Shown here one piece after another: positions 1-8,301 of a DNA stretch of 64,000 nt; position 1 is the first letter of the stretch; every line of letters starts with the position of its first letter. This stretch comes from Pseudomonas paracarnis (lineage in GTDB: Bacteria; Pseudomonadota; Gammaproteobacteria; Pseudomonadales; Pseudomonadaceae). The notes beneath the pieces were generated by a model. It had not been told where the DNA came from. It worked only from the letters and a program-made list of their open reading frames with translations, and did not search any database. The DNA lies in contig NZ_CAJFCN010000003.1 in the NCBI RefSeq assembly GCF_904063055.1, positions 372,001 to 436,000 on the forward strand. Direction: 5' to 3'. A program made the translations under genes and the position numbers.

Positions 1-495
1 CAACTGCACAAACGAAGGGCCGGCACAGTGGCTGGCATCGGTCACCAAAGCGAACTGGCCGGGTTTGACCCGCGCCAGGTCCATGTAGGCAAAGTACGCA
101 ATCAGCAGTGGCGTGTAGTGCACGCTCGCTTCAATCGGACTCAAAACATCCGGATAACGGGTCAGGGCCGAACGGGGCAGGACGATCTGCTCGCCATACA
201 CCGGGTAATCATTGGGGCTTTCGGCCGGAAAACTGGCCACTTTATCGCCCACCGCCAAGTCATCCACGCCGTCGCCGAGGGCAACCACAACCCCGGCCAT
301 CTCATGGCCCAGGCCAGAAGGCAGGCGTGCATGGGAAGACGCCAGGTTCTGGCGCCACAGGATGTCGTACCAACTGATGCCGATCGCGTCGACACGCACC
401 TGCACTTCGCCCGGTGCGGGCTGCGCGGCCGCATGCTCTTCGCATTTGAGCACCTCGGCCGGACCAAACTTGTGAAAACGGATCGTGCGGGACAT
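1..495 (-). CDS. mexS: MexS-like zinc-type alcohol dehydrogenase/quinone oxidoreductase, 5' part only
   Basis: This is the N-terminal 165 residues of a medium-chain dehydrogenase/reductase; the rest lies beyond the left edge. The start ATG is at 493-495 and the protein begins MSRTIRFHKFGPAEVL. The GroES-like substrate domain is visible, with GHEMAGVVVALGDGVDDLAVGDKV near residues 63-86 written in the usual MDR pattern. The window cuts it as the Rossmann domain starts (ALVTDASHCAG). It is divergent from a MexT-like LysR gene, as mexS (PA2491) is from mexT in P. aeruginosa. There MexS is a putative oxidoreductase whose loss turns on MexT and the MexEF-OprN pump. The name rests on family plus synteny. 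A putative MexT box lies 78 bp upstream. The real substrate cannot be read from the sequence. Confidence 0.82.
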   Translation of the reverse strand, partial: MSRTIRFHKFGPAEVLKCEEHAAAQPAPGEVQVRVDAIGISWYDILWRQNLASSHARLPSGLGHEMAGVVVALGDGVDDLAVGDKVASFPAESPNDYPVYGEQIVLPRSALTRYPDVLSPIEASVHYTPLLIAYFAYMDLARVKPGQFALVTDASHCAGPSFVQL

Positions 496-572
496 CGCAA
501 ACCTCGTCAAAGTAACCTCTAATGCCATGAACTTTATCTGGGCTTTGGGGGTAAGACCACCGGTCACCATTA

Positions 573-596
573 ATAGTCGACATGCCTGTCATTGAT
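573..596 (-). promoter_or_regulatory. Putative MexT (nod-box-like) binding site before mexS
   Basis: Read on the minus strand the site is ATCA-N5-AGGCAT-N4-ACTAT. The published MexT consensus, recalled from memory, is ATCA-N5-GTCGAT-N4-ACYAT. Both outer blocks match fully and the middle block matches in its last two bases. It lies 78-101 bp before the mexS start, in the shared mexS/mexT intergenic region. Binding is inferred. Confidence 0.5.
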
Positions 597-763
597 TCCG
601 CGAAGGAGGAACACCCCTCAACTATCGTAGGAAAAATCAATTAGCCGGTGCAGAGTACCAGCCTTTCCCCGTAAGATTCATGCCGGTCATCCCTCTGAAT
701 CGAACCTCAGGGGTTGCTACATGACCGCTCACATCAAGTTTGCTGACTCTTCCAGGACACAAG

Positions 764-1678
764 ATGAACCGTAACGACCTGCGTCGTGTCGACCTTAACC
801 TCTTGATCGTATTCGAAACCTTGATGCATGAGCGCAGTGTGACCCGCGCCGCCGAGAAATTGTTCCTCGGCCAGCCGGCCATCAGCGCAGCGTTGTCACG
901 CCTGCGCGGGTTGTTCGATGACCCCCTGTTCGTGCGCACCGGGCGCAGCATGGAACCCTCGGCCCGCGCCGTGGAAATCTTCGCCCTGCTCTCCCCGGCC
1001 CTGGACTCGATCTCCACCGCCGTCAGCCGCGCCGCCGAATTCGACCCGGCCACCAGCACCGCCGTGTTTCGCATTGGCCTGTCCGACGACGTGGAATTCG
1101 CCCTGCTCCCGCAACTGCTCAAACGCCTGCGTTCCGAAGCCCCCGGCATCGTGCTGGTGGTACGCCGCGTCAACTACATCCTGATGCCCAGCCTGCTGGC
1201 CTCCGGTGAAATCTCCATTGGCGTCAGCTACACCGCCGACCTGCCCGCCAACGCCAAGCGCAAGGTGCTGCGCCGCAGCCTGCCCAAACTGCTGCGCGCC
1301 GACAGCGTACCGGGCTCGCTGAGCCTGGATGACTTCTGCTCACGGCCCCACGCGCTGGTGTCCTTTGCCGGCGACTTGAGCGGGTTTATCGATGAAGAGC
1401 TGGAAAAACTCGGCCGCAAGCGCCACGTTGTGCTCGCGGTGCCGCAGTTCAACGGCCTGGGTACGTTGCTGGCGGGTACGGACATTCTGGCCACCGTGCC
1501 GGATTATGCGGCGGAAGCGCTGACCTCGGCGGGTGGTTTGCGTGCCGAGGACCCGCCGTTGCCGGTGCGCTCGTTTGAGCTGCATATGGCGTGGCGGGGT
1601 TCGCAGGATAATGACCCGGGGGAGCGGTGGTTGAGGTCGCGGATTCAGATGTTTTTCGGGGACCCCGATAGCCTGTAA
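764..1678 (+). CDS. mexT: MexT-like LysR-family transcriptional regulator
   Basis: This 304-residue LysR-type activator has an N-terminal winged helix-turn-helix (LFLGQPAISAALSRLR near residues 34-49) followed by a substrate-binding domain. Segments such as FRIGLSDDVEFALLPQLL, GVSYTADLPANAKRK and the C-terminal NDPGERWLRSRI closely resemble P. aeruginosa MexT as I recall it. I chose ATG 764, giving MNRNDLRRVDLNLL, because AGGA lies 7 bases upstream; an in-frame ATG at 740 would add eight atypical residues. The gene is divergent from mexS. In P. aeruginosa MexT activates mexEF-oprN and mexS. Here mexE is about 14 kb downstream instead of adjacent, with a probable acquired cluster between. The reading frame is intact, unlike mexT in some laboratory strains of P. 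aeruginosa. Confidence 0.85.
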   Translation: MNRNDLRRVDLNLLIVFETLMHERSVTRAAEKLFLGQPAISAALSRLRGLFDDPLFVRTGRSMEPSARAVEIFALLSPALDSISTAVSRAAEFDPATSTAVFRIGLSDDVEFALLPQLLKRLRSEAPGIVLVVRRVNYILMPSLLASGEISIGVSYTADLPANAKRKVLRRSLPKLLRADSVPGSLSLDDFCSRPHALVSFAGDLSGFIDEELEKLGRKRHVVLAVPQFNGLGTLLAGTDILATVPDYAAEALTSAGGLRAEDPPLPVRSFELHMAWRGSQDNDPGERWLRSRIQMFFGDPDSL

Positions 1679-1761
1679 TAGAATTCCACTAAATTCCATA
1701 AACCCGTTTTATAACAATAATTTATTGGTTATTTCAGTCCATCGTCGTCTGTCTAAATCCA

Positions 1762-2042
1762 ACGATTGCGCAGTCAGTAGGCAAAGGCTGGGTGTTCGTC
1801 TCTCCGGTCTATCCGGGACGTCCCATAAACCCGACCTCTATGCTCAAGTCTTTTCAGCGCATCTGGCCGGAGTACAACATGACGGCCCATGGCTTTCGTG
1901 CCCTACAGGACCATTGCACACGAGCATTTGGGTATAGATCCTATCGTGCTTGAACTGTCTTTATCCCACCGAATGCCGGCTGCGCTCGGAGCAGTGTACG
2001 CACGGGCTCAATTGCTCTTGACGGTGTACTTGTTTATTACGG
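1762..2042 (+). pseudogene. Remnant of a phage-type tyrosine recombinase (integrase), C-terminal part, frameshifted
   Basis: One frame (about 1762-1914) reads GKGWVFVSPVYPGRPIN followed by MLKSFQRIW and MTAHGFRALQ. This resembles the catalytic-domain end of P4-type integrases, in which HGFR carries a conserved His and Arg. Homology then moves to another frame (about 1905-2042), reading EHLGIDPIVLELSLSH and ALGAVYARAQ. This matches the usual continuation in which LG-D-P-V-IE-QLAH is followed by V-AAY-RA. A frameshift near 1905-1915 and the absence of any N-terminal half show that it is dead. It lies directly after mexT, at the left border of the block that separates mexT from mexEF-oprN. This fits a past insertion, although the remnant may also be unrelated to the cluster. 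No att repeats were recognised. Confidence 0.6.
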
Positions 2043-2077
2043 GGTTCAAACACGAAAAGAAGAACGGTGGATACCGG

Positions 2078-2378
2078 CTATACCCACCACCAGCCCCCAC
2101 ACGTCAGGGCAATGACCGCGCCTACTCCCAGCAGCCACCAGAACAGGGTGCGCTTACGCACTTGTGCACCCGCAGGTACGCATTCAGGAGGGCCCTCAGG
2201 GAGCGGTTCAATTGGCACAATCACCACGGGCAAGTTGCCTCGGTTGAAGGGCTCTATACCGGCAAGCCCCATGCAGCGAAAGCCAACGTGGAGGGAATCG
2301 TAATCAGCAGGTCGAAGCAGGCTCTGACAGCCCGTGAGGGTGAAGAAAAACAAAAGAAGGCAGGCCTGGTTTTAACAT
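2078..2378 (-). pseudogene. Small lipoprotein/membrane protein gene, probably frameshifted at its 5' end
   Basis: On the minus strand an open frame ending at 2078 reads FFFTLTGCQSLLRPADY early on and ends in a hydrophobic segment TLFWWLLGVGAVIALTCGG. LTGC is a good lipobox, but this frame has no ATG; a TAA lies a few codons upstream. An ATG at 2376-2378, in another frame, reads MLKPGLPS. Removing one C from the ACCAGG at about 2364-2369 would give MLKQACLLLFFFTLTGC, a textbook lipoprotein signal. I infer a one-base insertion that separates start and body, or a sequencing error. Alternatively TTG at 2353 starts a shortened protein. The function is unknown. The body would be about 95 residues with an N-terminal lipid anchor and a C-terminal membrane helix. 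Confidence 0.45.
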
Positions 2379-2630
2379 GGCGTCCGTGCGTCCTTGCGGT
2401 AAAAACAGGCATTATGCCGGCGATTGATCCCATGCCCAATTCGCAGCTCCCCCAGGTCAAAGCGTTTTTGCAGAGCAAAGCGGGCTCCTTTGGCGACCCG
2501 ATAGCCTCTAAGCGTCGAAAGTCCGGCATGCGTGCGGCGTTATGCCGGTAACCCACGCTTGAATCCAGACCTGCACAGGCCTACCCTGCACGCGTCGAAC
2601 AATCACCCAACACGTCAAGGAAGACTTCAA

Positions 2631-3359
2631 ATGTGGGATGGCAGCGTTACTTTTGGCGACTCATGGGCCGGTTACATTGGCCGTGCGGATCAAAACACTG
2701 CTCACTCCCATGTCGCCATCCAACTGTGCATCGGCGTAGGCCAACCCGCCACCCTGGAGCTGCCGGGAAAGGTGATCCGTGCGGCAGGCGTGATCATCGG
2801 TCCCAACGTCGAACACCGTGCCGTGGCCGAAAGTCATCCGGTGGCATTTTTGTATGTCAGCCCGGACACGGCGTTGGGCCGTGCGCTCAATGCGTTGCTG
2901 CAAGACGATGGCATCGCCCTGGCCAGTGACGAACTGCTGGAGTGTTTTCGCCGTAGCACGTCCCTGTCGCACTTTGTCGACGCCCTCTCGCGGCTGCTGG
3001 CAATTACCCCGCCGATCGACCACAGGCTCTACAAAGCGCTGAATATTTTGCGCCTTGACCGCGACGGCCCTGGTTGCGTCAGTCGCGCAGCCCAAGCGGT
3101 GGGGTTGTCCAGCCCGCGCTTGCGCTGCGTCGCCACCCACCAGATGGGTGTTTCCCTCTCCCAATGGATCATCTGGAACAAATTGGAGCGCGCCTCCAAA
3201 TCCCTCGCCGGTGGGTCGACGTTGTCGGACGCCGCTGCCGACGGCGGCTTCTCCGACCAGGCGCATCTGGCTCGCATGATGCGCCGCATGATTGGCATGA
3301 CGCCGCGCACCGCCGCCGAGGTTTTGCGTAAGACAAGCGTTTCGTTCAAGACGCGCTGA
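2631..3359 (+). CDS. AraC-family transcriptional regulator
   Basis: This 242-residue protein has an N-terminal sensor region (MWDGSVTFGDSWAGYI onward, with H26 in TAHSHVAIQL) and a C-terminal AraC-type double helix-turn-helix. The second helix pair carries the signature GGFSDQAHLARMMRRMIGMTPR near residues 207-228. I chose ATG 2631 because AGGAAG lies about 8 bases upstream; the frame continues open to 2532 but that extension looks non-coding. It lies on the same strand as, and 182 bp before, the biosynthetic set that starts at 3542. This makes it a reasonable local regulator of that set, though no operator could be assigned. The ligand is unknown. Confidence 0.8.
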   Translation: MWDGSVTFGDSWAGYIGRADQNTAHSHVAIQLCIGVGQPATLELPGKVIRAAGVIIGPNVEHRAVAESHPVAFLYVSPDTALGRALNALLQDDGIALASDELLECFRRSTSLSHFVDALSRLLAITPPIDHRLYKALNILRLDRDGPGCVSRAAQAVGLSSPRLRCVATHQMGVSLSQWIIWNKLERASKSLAGGSTLSDAAADGGFSDQAHLARMMRRMIGMTPRTAAEVLRKTSVSFKTR

Positions 3360-3541
3360 TATCAAAACGCCAATATCAATCGCATCTTATTCGCGACCAC
3401 GTTAAGCGCTGAGCACCGGCTCCCAGAGCACCTCAGCGCCACCGAAAGTGAATAGAAGAGTGTTCGCCCGGGGCACCTGTGCCTGCGATTCGGCGAAACG
3501 CACCATGAATTCTTTCGATGAATCCGCAGGATGCGCCCTAC

Positions 3542-4606
3542 ATGTCAGCACAGCAAAAATTAACCGTCCTTCTCACTGGAGGCTCAGGGGTGCTCGGTGA
3601 GTCACTGATCGACTGCCTGGCAGAGGACTTTCACTTGGTCTGCCTGGCGCGCAAAAGCCGTATCCGCGATCCCCGAGTGGAAGTGCTCAAGGGTGATATT
3701 TGCAGCGCTGACCTGGGCCTGGCCAGCGACGTTTATGCGGCGCTGGTTGAGCGTGTCGACTGGGTGATCCACGCCGCGGCGGTGACGCGCTTGGACGGTG
3801 ATATCGACCAGATCTTTTCGGTGAACTACCTCGGCACCGAAAACGTCGTGGCCTTTGTGCAGCACGCCAAGGTGCCGCTGTATCACATCAGCACCGCCTT
3901 TACTCACCCCTGCGACTATTACGAAGGCGTACAAGCAGAAACGCCTTACGAAGTCGCCAAGCGTCAGGCCGAAACCCTGGTACGCTCGGCCGGCATCGAC
4001 GTGTCGATCTTTCGTCCGTCCATCATCATCGGCGACGCCAGCACCGGGCATATGCCCAACTTCCAGGGTTTCCATATGACCATGGGGCTGATGATGTCTG
4101 GCGTGCTGCCCATCGTGCCCTGCCCGCCTGCTGGCTATGTCGACCTGATCGCCCGTGACGTCGCGGCGCGAGCGATCGCCAACGCGCTGCACCAGCGTTT
4201 GATCGGCGACGATTATTTTCTCACCAGCGGCCCGCAGGCCCTGGATCTGACGGGTCTGCTGGACCTGATGTGCCAGTCCATGGACACCCAGAAACGACCC
4301 TTCACACGGCCACGCTGCATGGCGCCGGACATTTATGAACGGTTGATCCGCCCGGTATTTCTACCGGCGCTGAGCGGCAATATCCAGGCCGCCCTGACCC
4401 GTGCCACCCAGTTGTGCCGCTATGCCTGCCTGCGCACGCCACTGCCCACTTCATTGCCGCAGTTACTCGGCGAGCCGGCATTCAGCCAACGCGATGTCAG
4501 CCGTGAGTTGCTGCTCTCGCTCAACCACCTGGCGCCCAAGCTGGGGGCTCTGACGCGCATGCTCAAGCAGCCGGTGACAACGCCCACAGAAGCGAGCGTG
4601 GCATGA
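3542..4606 (+). CDS. Thioester-reductase-like NAD(P)-dependent oxidoreductase (extended SDR, NAD_binding_4 type)
   Basis: This 354-residue extended short-chain dehydrogenase resembles the reductase domains that release acyl thioesters as aldehydes or alcohols. The Rossmann motif TGGSGVLG is at residues 12-19. The catalytic Ser/Thr region HISTAF lies near 115-120, and the YxxxK pair is Y136/K140 (YEVAK). ATG 3542 has GCAGGA about 9 bases upstream; an ATG at 3518 in the same frame lacks a ribosome site. The stop overlaps the aminotransferase start (ATGA). Paired with that aminotransferase, it could supply an aldehyde for conversion to an amine. This mirrors TamH of tambjamine biosynthesis, in which both activities are fused. 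No carrier protein or acyl ligase is encoded nearby, so the acyl donor must come from central metabolism or another locus. Confidence 0.72.
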   Translation: MSAQQKLTVLLTGGSGVLGESLIDCLAEDFHLVCLARKSRIRDPRVEVLKGDICSADLGLASDVYAALVERVDWVIHAAAVTRLDGDIDQIFSVNYLGTENVVAFVQHAKVPLYHISTAFTHPCDYYEGVQAETPYEVAKRQAETLVRSAGIDVSIFRPSIIIGDASTGHMPNFQGFHMTMGLMMSGVLPIVPCPPAGYVDLIARDVAARAIANALHQRLIGDDYFLTSGPQALDLTGLLDLMCQSMDTQKRPFTRPRCMAPDIYERLIRPVFLPALSGNIQAALTRATQLCRYACLRTPLPTSLPQLLGEPAFSQRDVSRELLLSLNHLAPKLGALTRMLKQPVTTPTEASVA

Positions 4607-5862
4607 ACCACACTGTTATCGAACCTACTCTCGACGCCGCACAGGTCGACCAATACCTACGCCAGCACGTCAACTCAGGCTACGCACGCCTCGCGTCGCT
4701 GATGAACCTGCCAATCGAGCAGTCCAGCCGTGGCGTCTACATCTACGACGAGCAAGGCCGCCAATACCTGGATGCAGGCGGCTATGGCGTGTTTTTCCTC
4801 GGGCACGGCCACCCGGTCGTCGTGGAAGCGGTTACTCGGCAACTGCAGCAAAACGCTTTGGCCAGCAAGTTGTTGCTCAACCCACAACAGGCCTTTGCTG
4901 CCCACGCTCTGGCGGCACTGTGCCCGGGTGACCTTGACTATGTGTTCTTTTGCAACTCGGGCGCCGAGGCCACCGAAGCCGGCTTGAAACTCGCCCGCCT
5001 CAACGGTTGCCGCCGCACGCTGTCGACGCTCGGAGGCTTCCACGGCAAGACCCTCGGCGCCCTTGCGGTCACTGGCCGCGAGAGCTACCGAGAGCCTTTC
5101 AGCGGGTTGCTCAGCAACAGCGAGTTCGTGCCGTTTGGCGACAGCGTCGCGCTGGAGCAGCAACTGCGCGCATCGCCGGATAAGGCTTGTGTGATCCTCG
5201 AACCGATCCAGGCCGAAGCGGGGGTGATCCTGCCGCCATCCGGCTACCTCAGGCGCGTGCGCCAACTGTGCGATCAATATGGCGCCGTGCTGATTATCGA
5301 CGAAATCCAGTCTGGCCTGGGTCGCACCGGCTATTGGTGGGGCTGCGATCAGGAACAGGTGGTGCCCGACATCATGCTGGTGGGTAAAAGCCTGTCCGGC
5401 GGCTGCGTACCGGTGAGCGCCATGGTGGCCCGCGCCGAGATCTACGCGCCGTTCAATCGCAACCCTACGGTCCATACCTCGACCTTCGGCGCCAACCCGC
5501 TGGCCATGGCGGCTGTGCAGGCCACGCTGCAAGTGATGGTGCAAGAAGACCTGGTCACGCGTGCCCGCCTGCTCGGCCAGGACCTGCACGCCCGCTTCAG
5601 CGCGCTGTTGCAGCAACAGGACTTGGCCGAACGCGTGCAACTGCGCAGCGCGGGCTTGCTGCTGGGCTTTGAATTCGCCGAGGCCTCAATCGCCGCCAAC
5701 ATGGTCATGGCGCTGATCGAGCAACGCATCATTGTGTGCCACTCGCTCAATGACCACCGGGTGCTAAGGCTCACGCCGTCGCCACTGCTGACGGCCCAGG
5801 ATTGCAACTGGCTGATCGAAGGCTTCGCCCAGGCGCTGACCACTTCGATGCCATCCCTTTAA
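4603..5862 (+). CDS. Class III pyridoxal-phosphate aminotransferase
   Basis: This 419-residue protein belongs to the ornithine/4-aminobutyrate aminotransferase fold. Visible motifs are the PLP-phosphate-binding FCNSGAEATEAGLKLAR (about 113-129), the cofactor-ring aspartate D233 in IIDEIQSGLGRTG, and the Schiff-base lysine K262 in LVGKSLSGG. Length and motif order are normal for the family. It overlaps the upstream thioester-reductase-like gene by four bases, so the two are translationally coupled. The natural reading is reduction of a thioester to an aldehyde, then transamination to a primary amine. Amino donor and substrate cannot be told from sequence. The pairing, not the family alone, suggests a fatty amine or amino-aldehyde product. 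Confidence 0.85.
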   Translation: MNHTVIEPTLDAAQVDQYLRQHVNSGYARLASLMNLPIEQSSRGVYIYDEQGRQYLDAGGYGVFFLGHGHPVVVEAVTRQLQQNALASKLLLNPQQAFAAHALAALCPGDLDYVFFCNSGAEATEAGLKLARLNGCRRTLSTLGGFHGKTLGALAVTGRESYREPFSGLLSNSEFVPFGDSVALEQQLRASPDKACVILEPIQAEAGVILPPSGYLRRVRQLCDQYGAVLIIDEIQSGLGRTGYWWGCDQEQVVPDIMLVGKSLSGGCVPVSAMVARAEIYAPFNRNPTVHTSTFGANPLAMAAVQATLQVMVQEDLVTRARLLGQDLHARFSALLQQQDLAERVQLRSAGLLLGFEFAEASIAANMVMALIEQRIIVCHSLNDHRVLRLTPSPLLTAQDCNWLIEGFAQALTTSMPSL

Positions 5863-5877
5863 ATGGAGTTTTCCCCC

Positions 5878-6321
5878 ATGCAAGAAGTCAACGTGCAGGC
5901 CCATATCCCCCATGCCTGCGCTGATGAAGTATTTGCGGTGATCAGCGATTTCAGCAACTACGTCGAGCTCTGCGAATCGGTGCGCAATATCAGCATCAAC
6001 AAGGTCAGCGACCAGGTGTCGTTCACGTCCTGGGAGGTCAACTTCCACAGCGGCATTCTCAAGTGGCAGGAGCGTGACACCTTCAATGCCGACACCCGAG
6101 AGATTCATTTCGAGCAGATGGCCGGCGACGTCGATCACTTCTCCGGCACCTGGCACGTCTTGCCGGATGGCAAAGACGCGATCATCACCTTCAAATCACG
6201 CTTCGACCTGGGCCTGCCGATGCTCGCGGACATGCTCGACCCTGTGGCTAAACAAGCTATCCGGGACAACATCCACTCGATCATCACCGGCCTGTTTCCG
6301 GCGAGCTACTTGAAGGCCTGA
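5878..6321 (+). CDS. SRPBCC (START/polyketide-cyclase-like) family protein
   Basis: This is a 147-residue single-domain protein with the helix-grip pattern. An early strand leads to VFAVISDFSNYVELCESVRNI, the central WEVNFHSGILKWQERDTFN follows, and a long C-terminal helix ends LFPASYLKA. It resembles aromatase/cyclase or coenzyme-Q-binding COQ10-like START proteins, which hold hydrophobic ligands in a cavity. I prefer ATG 5878 because GGAG sits nine bases before it; ATG 5863, abutting the previous stop, would place that GGAG inside the coding frame. In this cluster it may bind or cyclise the lipid-like intermediate. No polyketide synthase is present, so a classical cyclase role is not supported. 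Its exact job is unknown. Confidence 0.7.
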   Translation: MQEVNVQAHIPHACADEVFAVISDFSNYVELCESVRNISINKVSDQVSFTSWEVNFHSGILKWQERDTFNADTREIHFEQMAGDVDHFSGTWHVLPDGKDAIITFKSRFDLGLPMLADMLDPVAKQAIRDNIHSIITGLFPASYLKA

Positions 6322-6324
6322 ACC

Positions 6325-7467
6325 ATGTCACTGTCGTTACTCAATCGCTCACGCGATTTGCTTGAACGCTACGCCCCGGGTTTTGACGAGCGTTTGGCGG
6401 CCATTCCGAGTGCCCAGCGCGAAGCGCCACAGAGCGAGGTCATCGCCCTGTTCAAGCAACATGGCCCGGTAGGTCTGCTGGTCAACCGTGAAGCCGGCGG
6501 GCTGGGCGCGAACATCCTTGACGCAGTGCATGTGCAGATCGCCCTGGGCGCCCGCTCGCCCTCGCTGGCGGTGGCCAGCACCATGCACCAGTTTTCCGTG
6601 GCGAGCCTATTGGCACTCACGCAAAACGGCGGCGGCGCCGAAGGCCTGTTGCTGGCCGCCGTCGCGCAAAACCGCTTGCTGCTGTCTTCGGGGTTTGCCG
6701 AGGGCACCTCCGGAGCGGGCATTCTCGACTCGGCCATGCAGGCAGTGCACACCCCAGACGGGGTGTTACTCAGCGGCAGCAAGAAGCCCTGCTGCCTTGG
6801 GCAGTCGATGGACTTGCTCACCGCCAGCTATATCCGCCAAACCCCTGGTGGCGAAGAGCTGATGGTCGCATTGATTCCGGCCACTGCAGCGGGCATCAGC
6901 CGTAATCCTTTCTGGCAGAACAGCGCCCTGGCCGGCGCAGAAAGCATCGAAGTACGCCTCAACGAAGTGCTGGTGCCCGAGCGCATGGTGTTTTCCGCCG
7001 GTTACACGCACCAACTGGGAGACGTGCAAACCGTGGGTTTCATCTGGTTCGAACTGTTGATCTGCGCATCTTATGTGGGTGCCTGCGCCAGCCTGATCGA
7101 GTCGGTCACAGACGCCGCTCGCTGGACCGCGCATCACCGCGTGGACCTGGCAGCCGACCTGCAATTGGCGATCAGTGCCCTGGAAGGCGCGGCCCTGGAT
7201 ATCGAGCGTAACCCACAGGACTTGCCTAACGTGTTGGCCCGTCTGCTGCTGGTGCGTTATGGCATCGAGCAACGGCTTGCCCAGCTCTCCGACCAGGCCC
7301 ACGCCATGTTGGGCGGGATGGCGTTCATCACCAGCAACCTGAGTTCCAACGGACTGATGGCCTGCCGCGGCTTGCAATTTCATCCACCGGCCAGGATCTC
7401 GATGGCGACCAACCTTGACACCTACCTGTCCGCATCAACCTTCAGCATGACCGGAGCGCACTCATGA
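6325..7467 (+). CDS. Acyl-CoA-dehydrogenase-like flavoprotein
   Basis: This 380-residue protein has the acyl-CoA dehydrogenase fold. An N-terminal helical domain (QHGPVGLLVNREAGGLGAN, about 47-65) is followed by a middle beta domain (LLSSGFAEGTSGAGI, then LSGSKKPCCLGQSMD) and a C-terminal four-helix region. The family often shows YEGT- or GGT-type residues with a catalytic Glu near the C-terminus; here the equivalent stretch reads FHPPARISMATNLDTYLS and I see no such Glu. The enzyme may therefore be a non-standard member, for example a flavin oxygenase-like protein. TamP of tambjamine biosynthesis is an acyl-CoA dehydrogenase beside a reductase/aminotransferase and is a possible functional parallel. 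Three bases separate it from the SRPBCC gene, and it overlaps the SDR gene by ATGA. Confidence 0.72.
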   Translation: MSLSLLNRSRDLLERYAPGFDERLAAIPSAQREAPQSEVIALFKQHGPVGLLVNREAGGLGANILDAVHVQIALGARSPSLAVASTMHQFSVASLLALTQNGGGAEGLLLAAVAQNRLLLSSGFAEGTSGAGILDSAMQAVHTPDGVLLSGSKKPCCLGQSMDLLTASYIRQTPGGEELMVALIPATAAGISRNPFWQNSALAGAESIEVRLNEVLVPERMVFSAGYTHQLGDVQTVGFIWFELLICASYVGACASLIESVTDAARWTAHHRVDLAADLQLAISALEGAALDIERNPQDLPNVLARLLLVRYGIEQRLAQLSDQAHAMLGGMAFITSNLSSNGLMACRGLQFHPPARISMATNLDTYLSASTFSMTGAHS

Positions 7468-8291
7468 ACCTGCTCGGAAAAACCATTGTTATCACCGGTA
7501 CCGCGCGCGGCCTGGGTTTCGCCGCGGCCAGCAAGCTCAAGCGACTGGGCGCCACCGTGATTGGCCTCGATATCCTCGCACCGCAAGACAGCGGCCTGCT
7601 GGACGCGTTTTATCAAGTCGACCTGTGTGACCGCCACGCCGTGGCCAACGTGATCAGCGCTATCAGCACCGATTTCGGCGACATCGACATTCTGGTCAAT
7701 AACGCCGGCACCCTGACACTGGAACGCGGCGAAACCGGGGTCACCGATGAGGTGACCCGCGCAGTGGACGTCAACCTGTTCGCGCCTTGGCAACTGACTT
7801 CGGGGTTCCTGCCGGGGCTACTGCGAAAGCGCGGCAAAGTGGTCAACGTGTCCTCATTGTTCGCGCTGGTGAATGCGCCCTACGTGGCCGCCTATGCTGC
7901 GAGCAAACGGGCGCTGAGCGCTTATTCGGATGTGCTGCGCATGCAGTATCGCGGGGAGCTTGACGTGGTCACGGTGTACCCGGGGTTCATCGACACGGCG
8001 ATCCACTTGCCCGCGCAGCGTGTGGGCCTGTCGGTCAAACGCCTGGTGACCTTCAAGTGGGGTGACAAGACCCTGCTGTCCCTGGAAGAAAAACTGGATG
8101 CCGCCGCGAACGGCCTGGTGCGCGCCTGCCAGAAAAATGGCCTGCGCAACCGGGGGCTGACGTTCATGGGCACGCTGGCCATGTACACCGCGCGCAGCGT
8201 GCCGAGCGTGGTCGATGCCTTTATCGCCATGCGCCTGCGTACGCTCACGCGTGGCGGTCATCTGGTGCTCAACCCTGAACTGATCGAGTAA
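7464..8291 (+). CDS. Classical short-chain dehydrogenase/reductase
   Basis: This 275-residue NAD(P)-dependent oxidoreductase has the classical SDR motifs. TGTARGLG at residues 11-18 binds the nucleotide, NNAG lies near residues 78-81, the catalytic serine falls in VNVSSLFAL, and YAASK supplies Y144 and K148. The C-terminal extension (MYTARSVPSVVDAFIAMRLRTL) is somewhat longer and more hydrophobic than in minimal SDRs. The gene starts inside the stop of the flavoprotein gene (ATGA), so coupling is likely. It probably reduces a keto group or oxidises an alcohol on the pathway intermediate. The direction and substrate are unknown. Confidence 0.82.
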   Translation: MNLLGKTIVITGTARGLGFAAASKLKRLGATVIGLDILAPQDSGLLDAFYQVDLCDRHAVANVISAISTDFGDIDILVNNAGTLTLERGETGVTDEVTRAVDVNLFAPWQLTSGFLPGLLRKRGKVVNVSSLFALVNAPYVAAYAASKRALSAYSDVLRMQYRGELDVVTVYPGFIDTAIHLPAQRVGLSVKRLVTFKWGDKTLLSLEEKLDAAANGLVRACQKNGLRNRGLTFMGTLAMYTARSVPSVVDAFIAMRLRTLTRGGHLVLNPELIE

Positions 8292-8301
8292 GCCCTCGCC
8301 A

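Noticed and set aside
1889..2551. A 220-codon open frame on the plus strand after mexT
   Set aside because: Its first part is the displaced frame of the integrase remnant and the rest has no family character or ribosome site; it is not one real gene.
3360..3541. A MexT box before the biosynthetic operon
   Set aside because: ATCA occurs but no ACYAT block falls at the required distance; the best case (ATCAATCGC...ACCAC) is two bases off in spacing.
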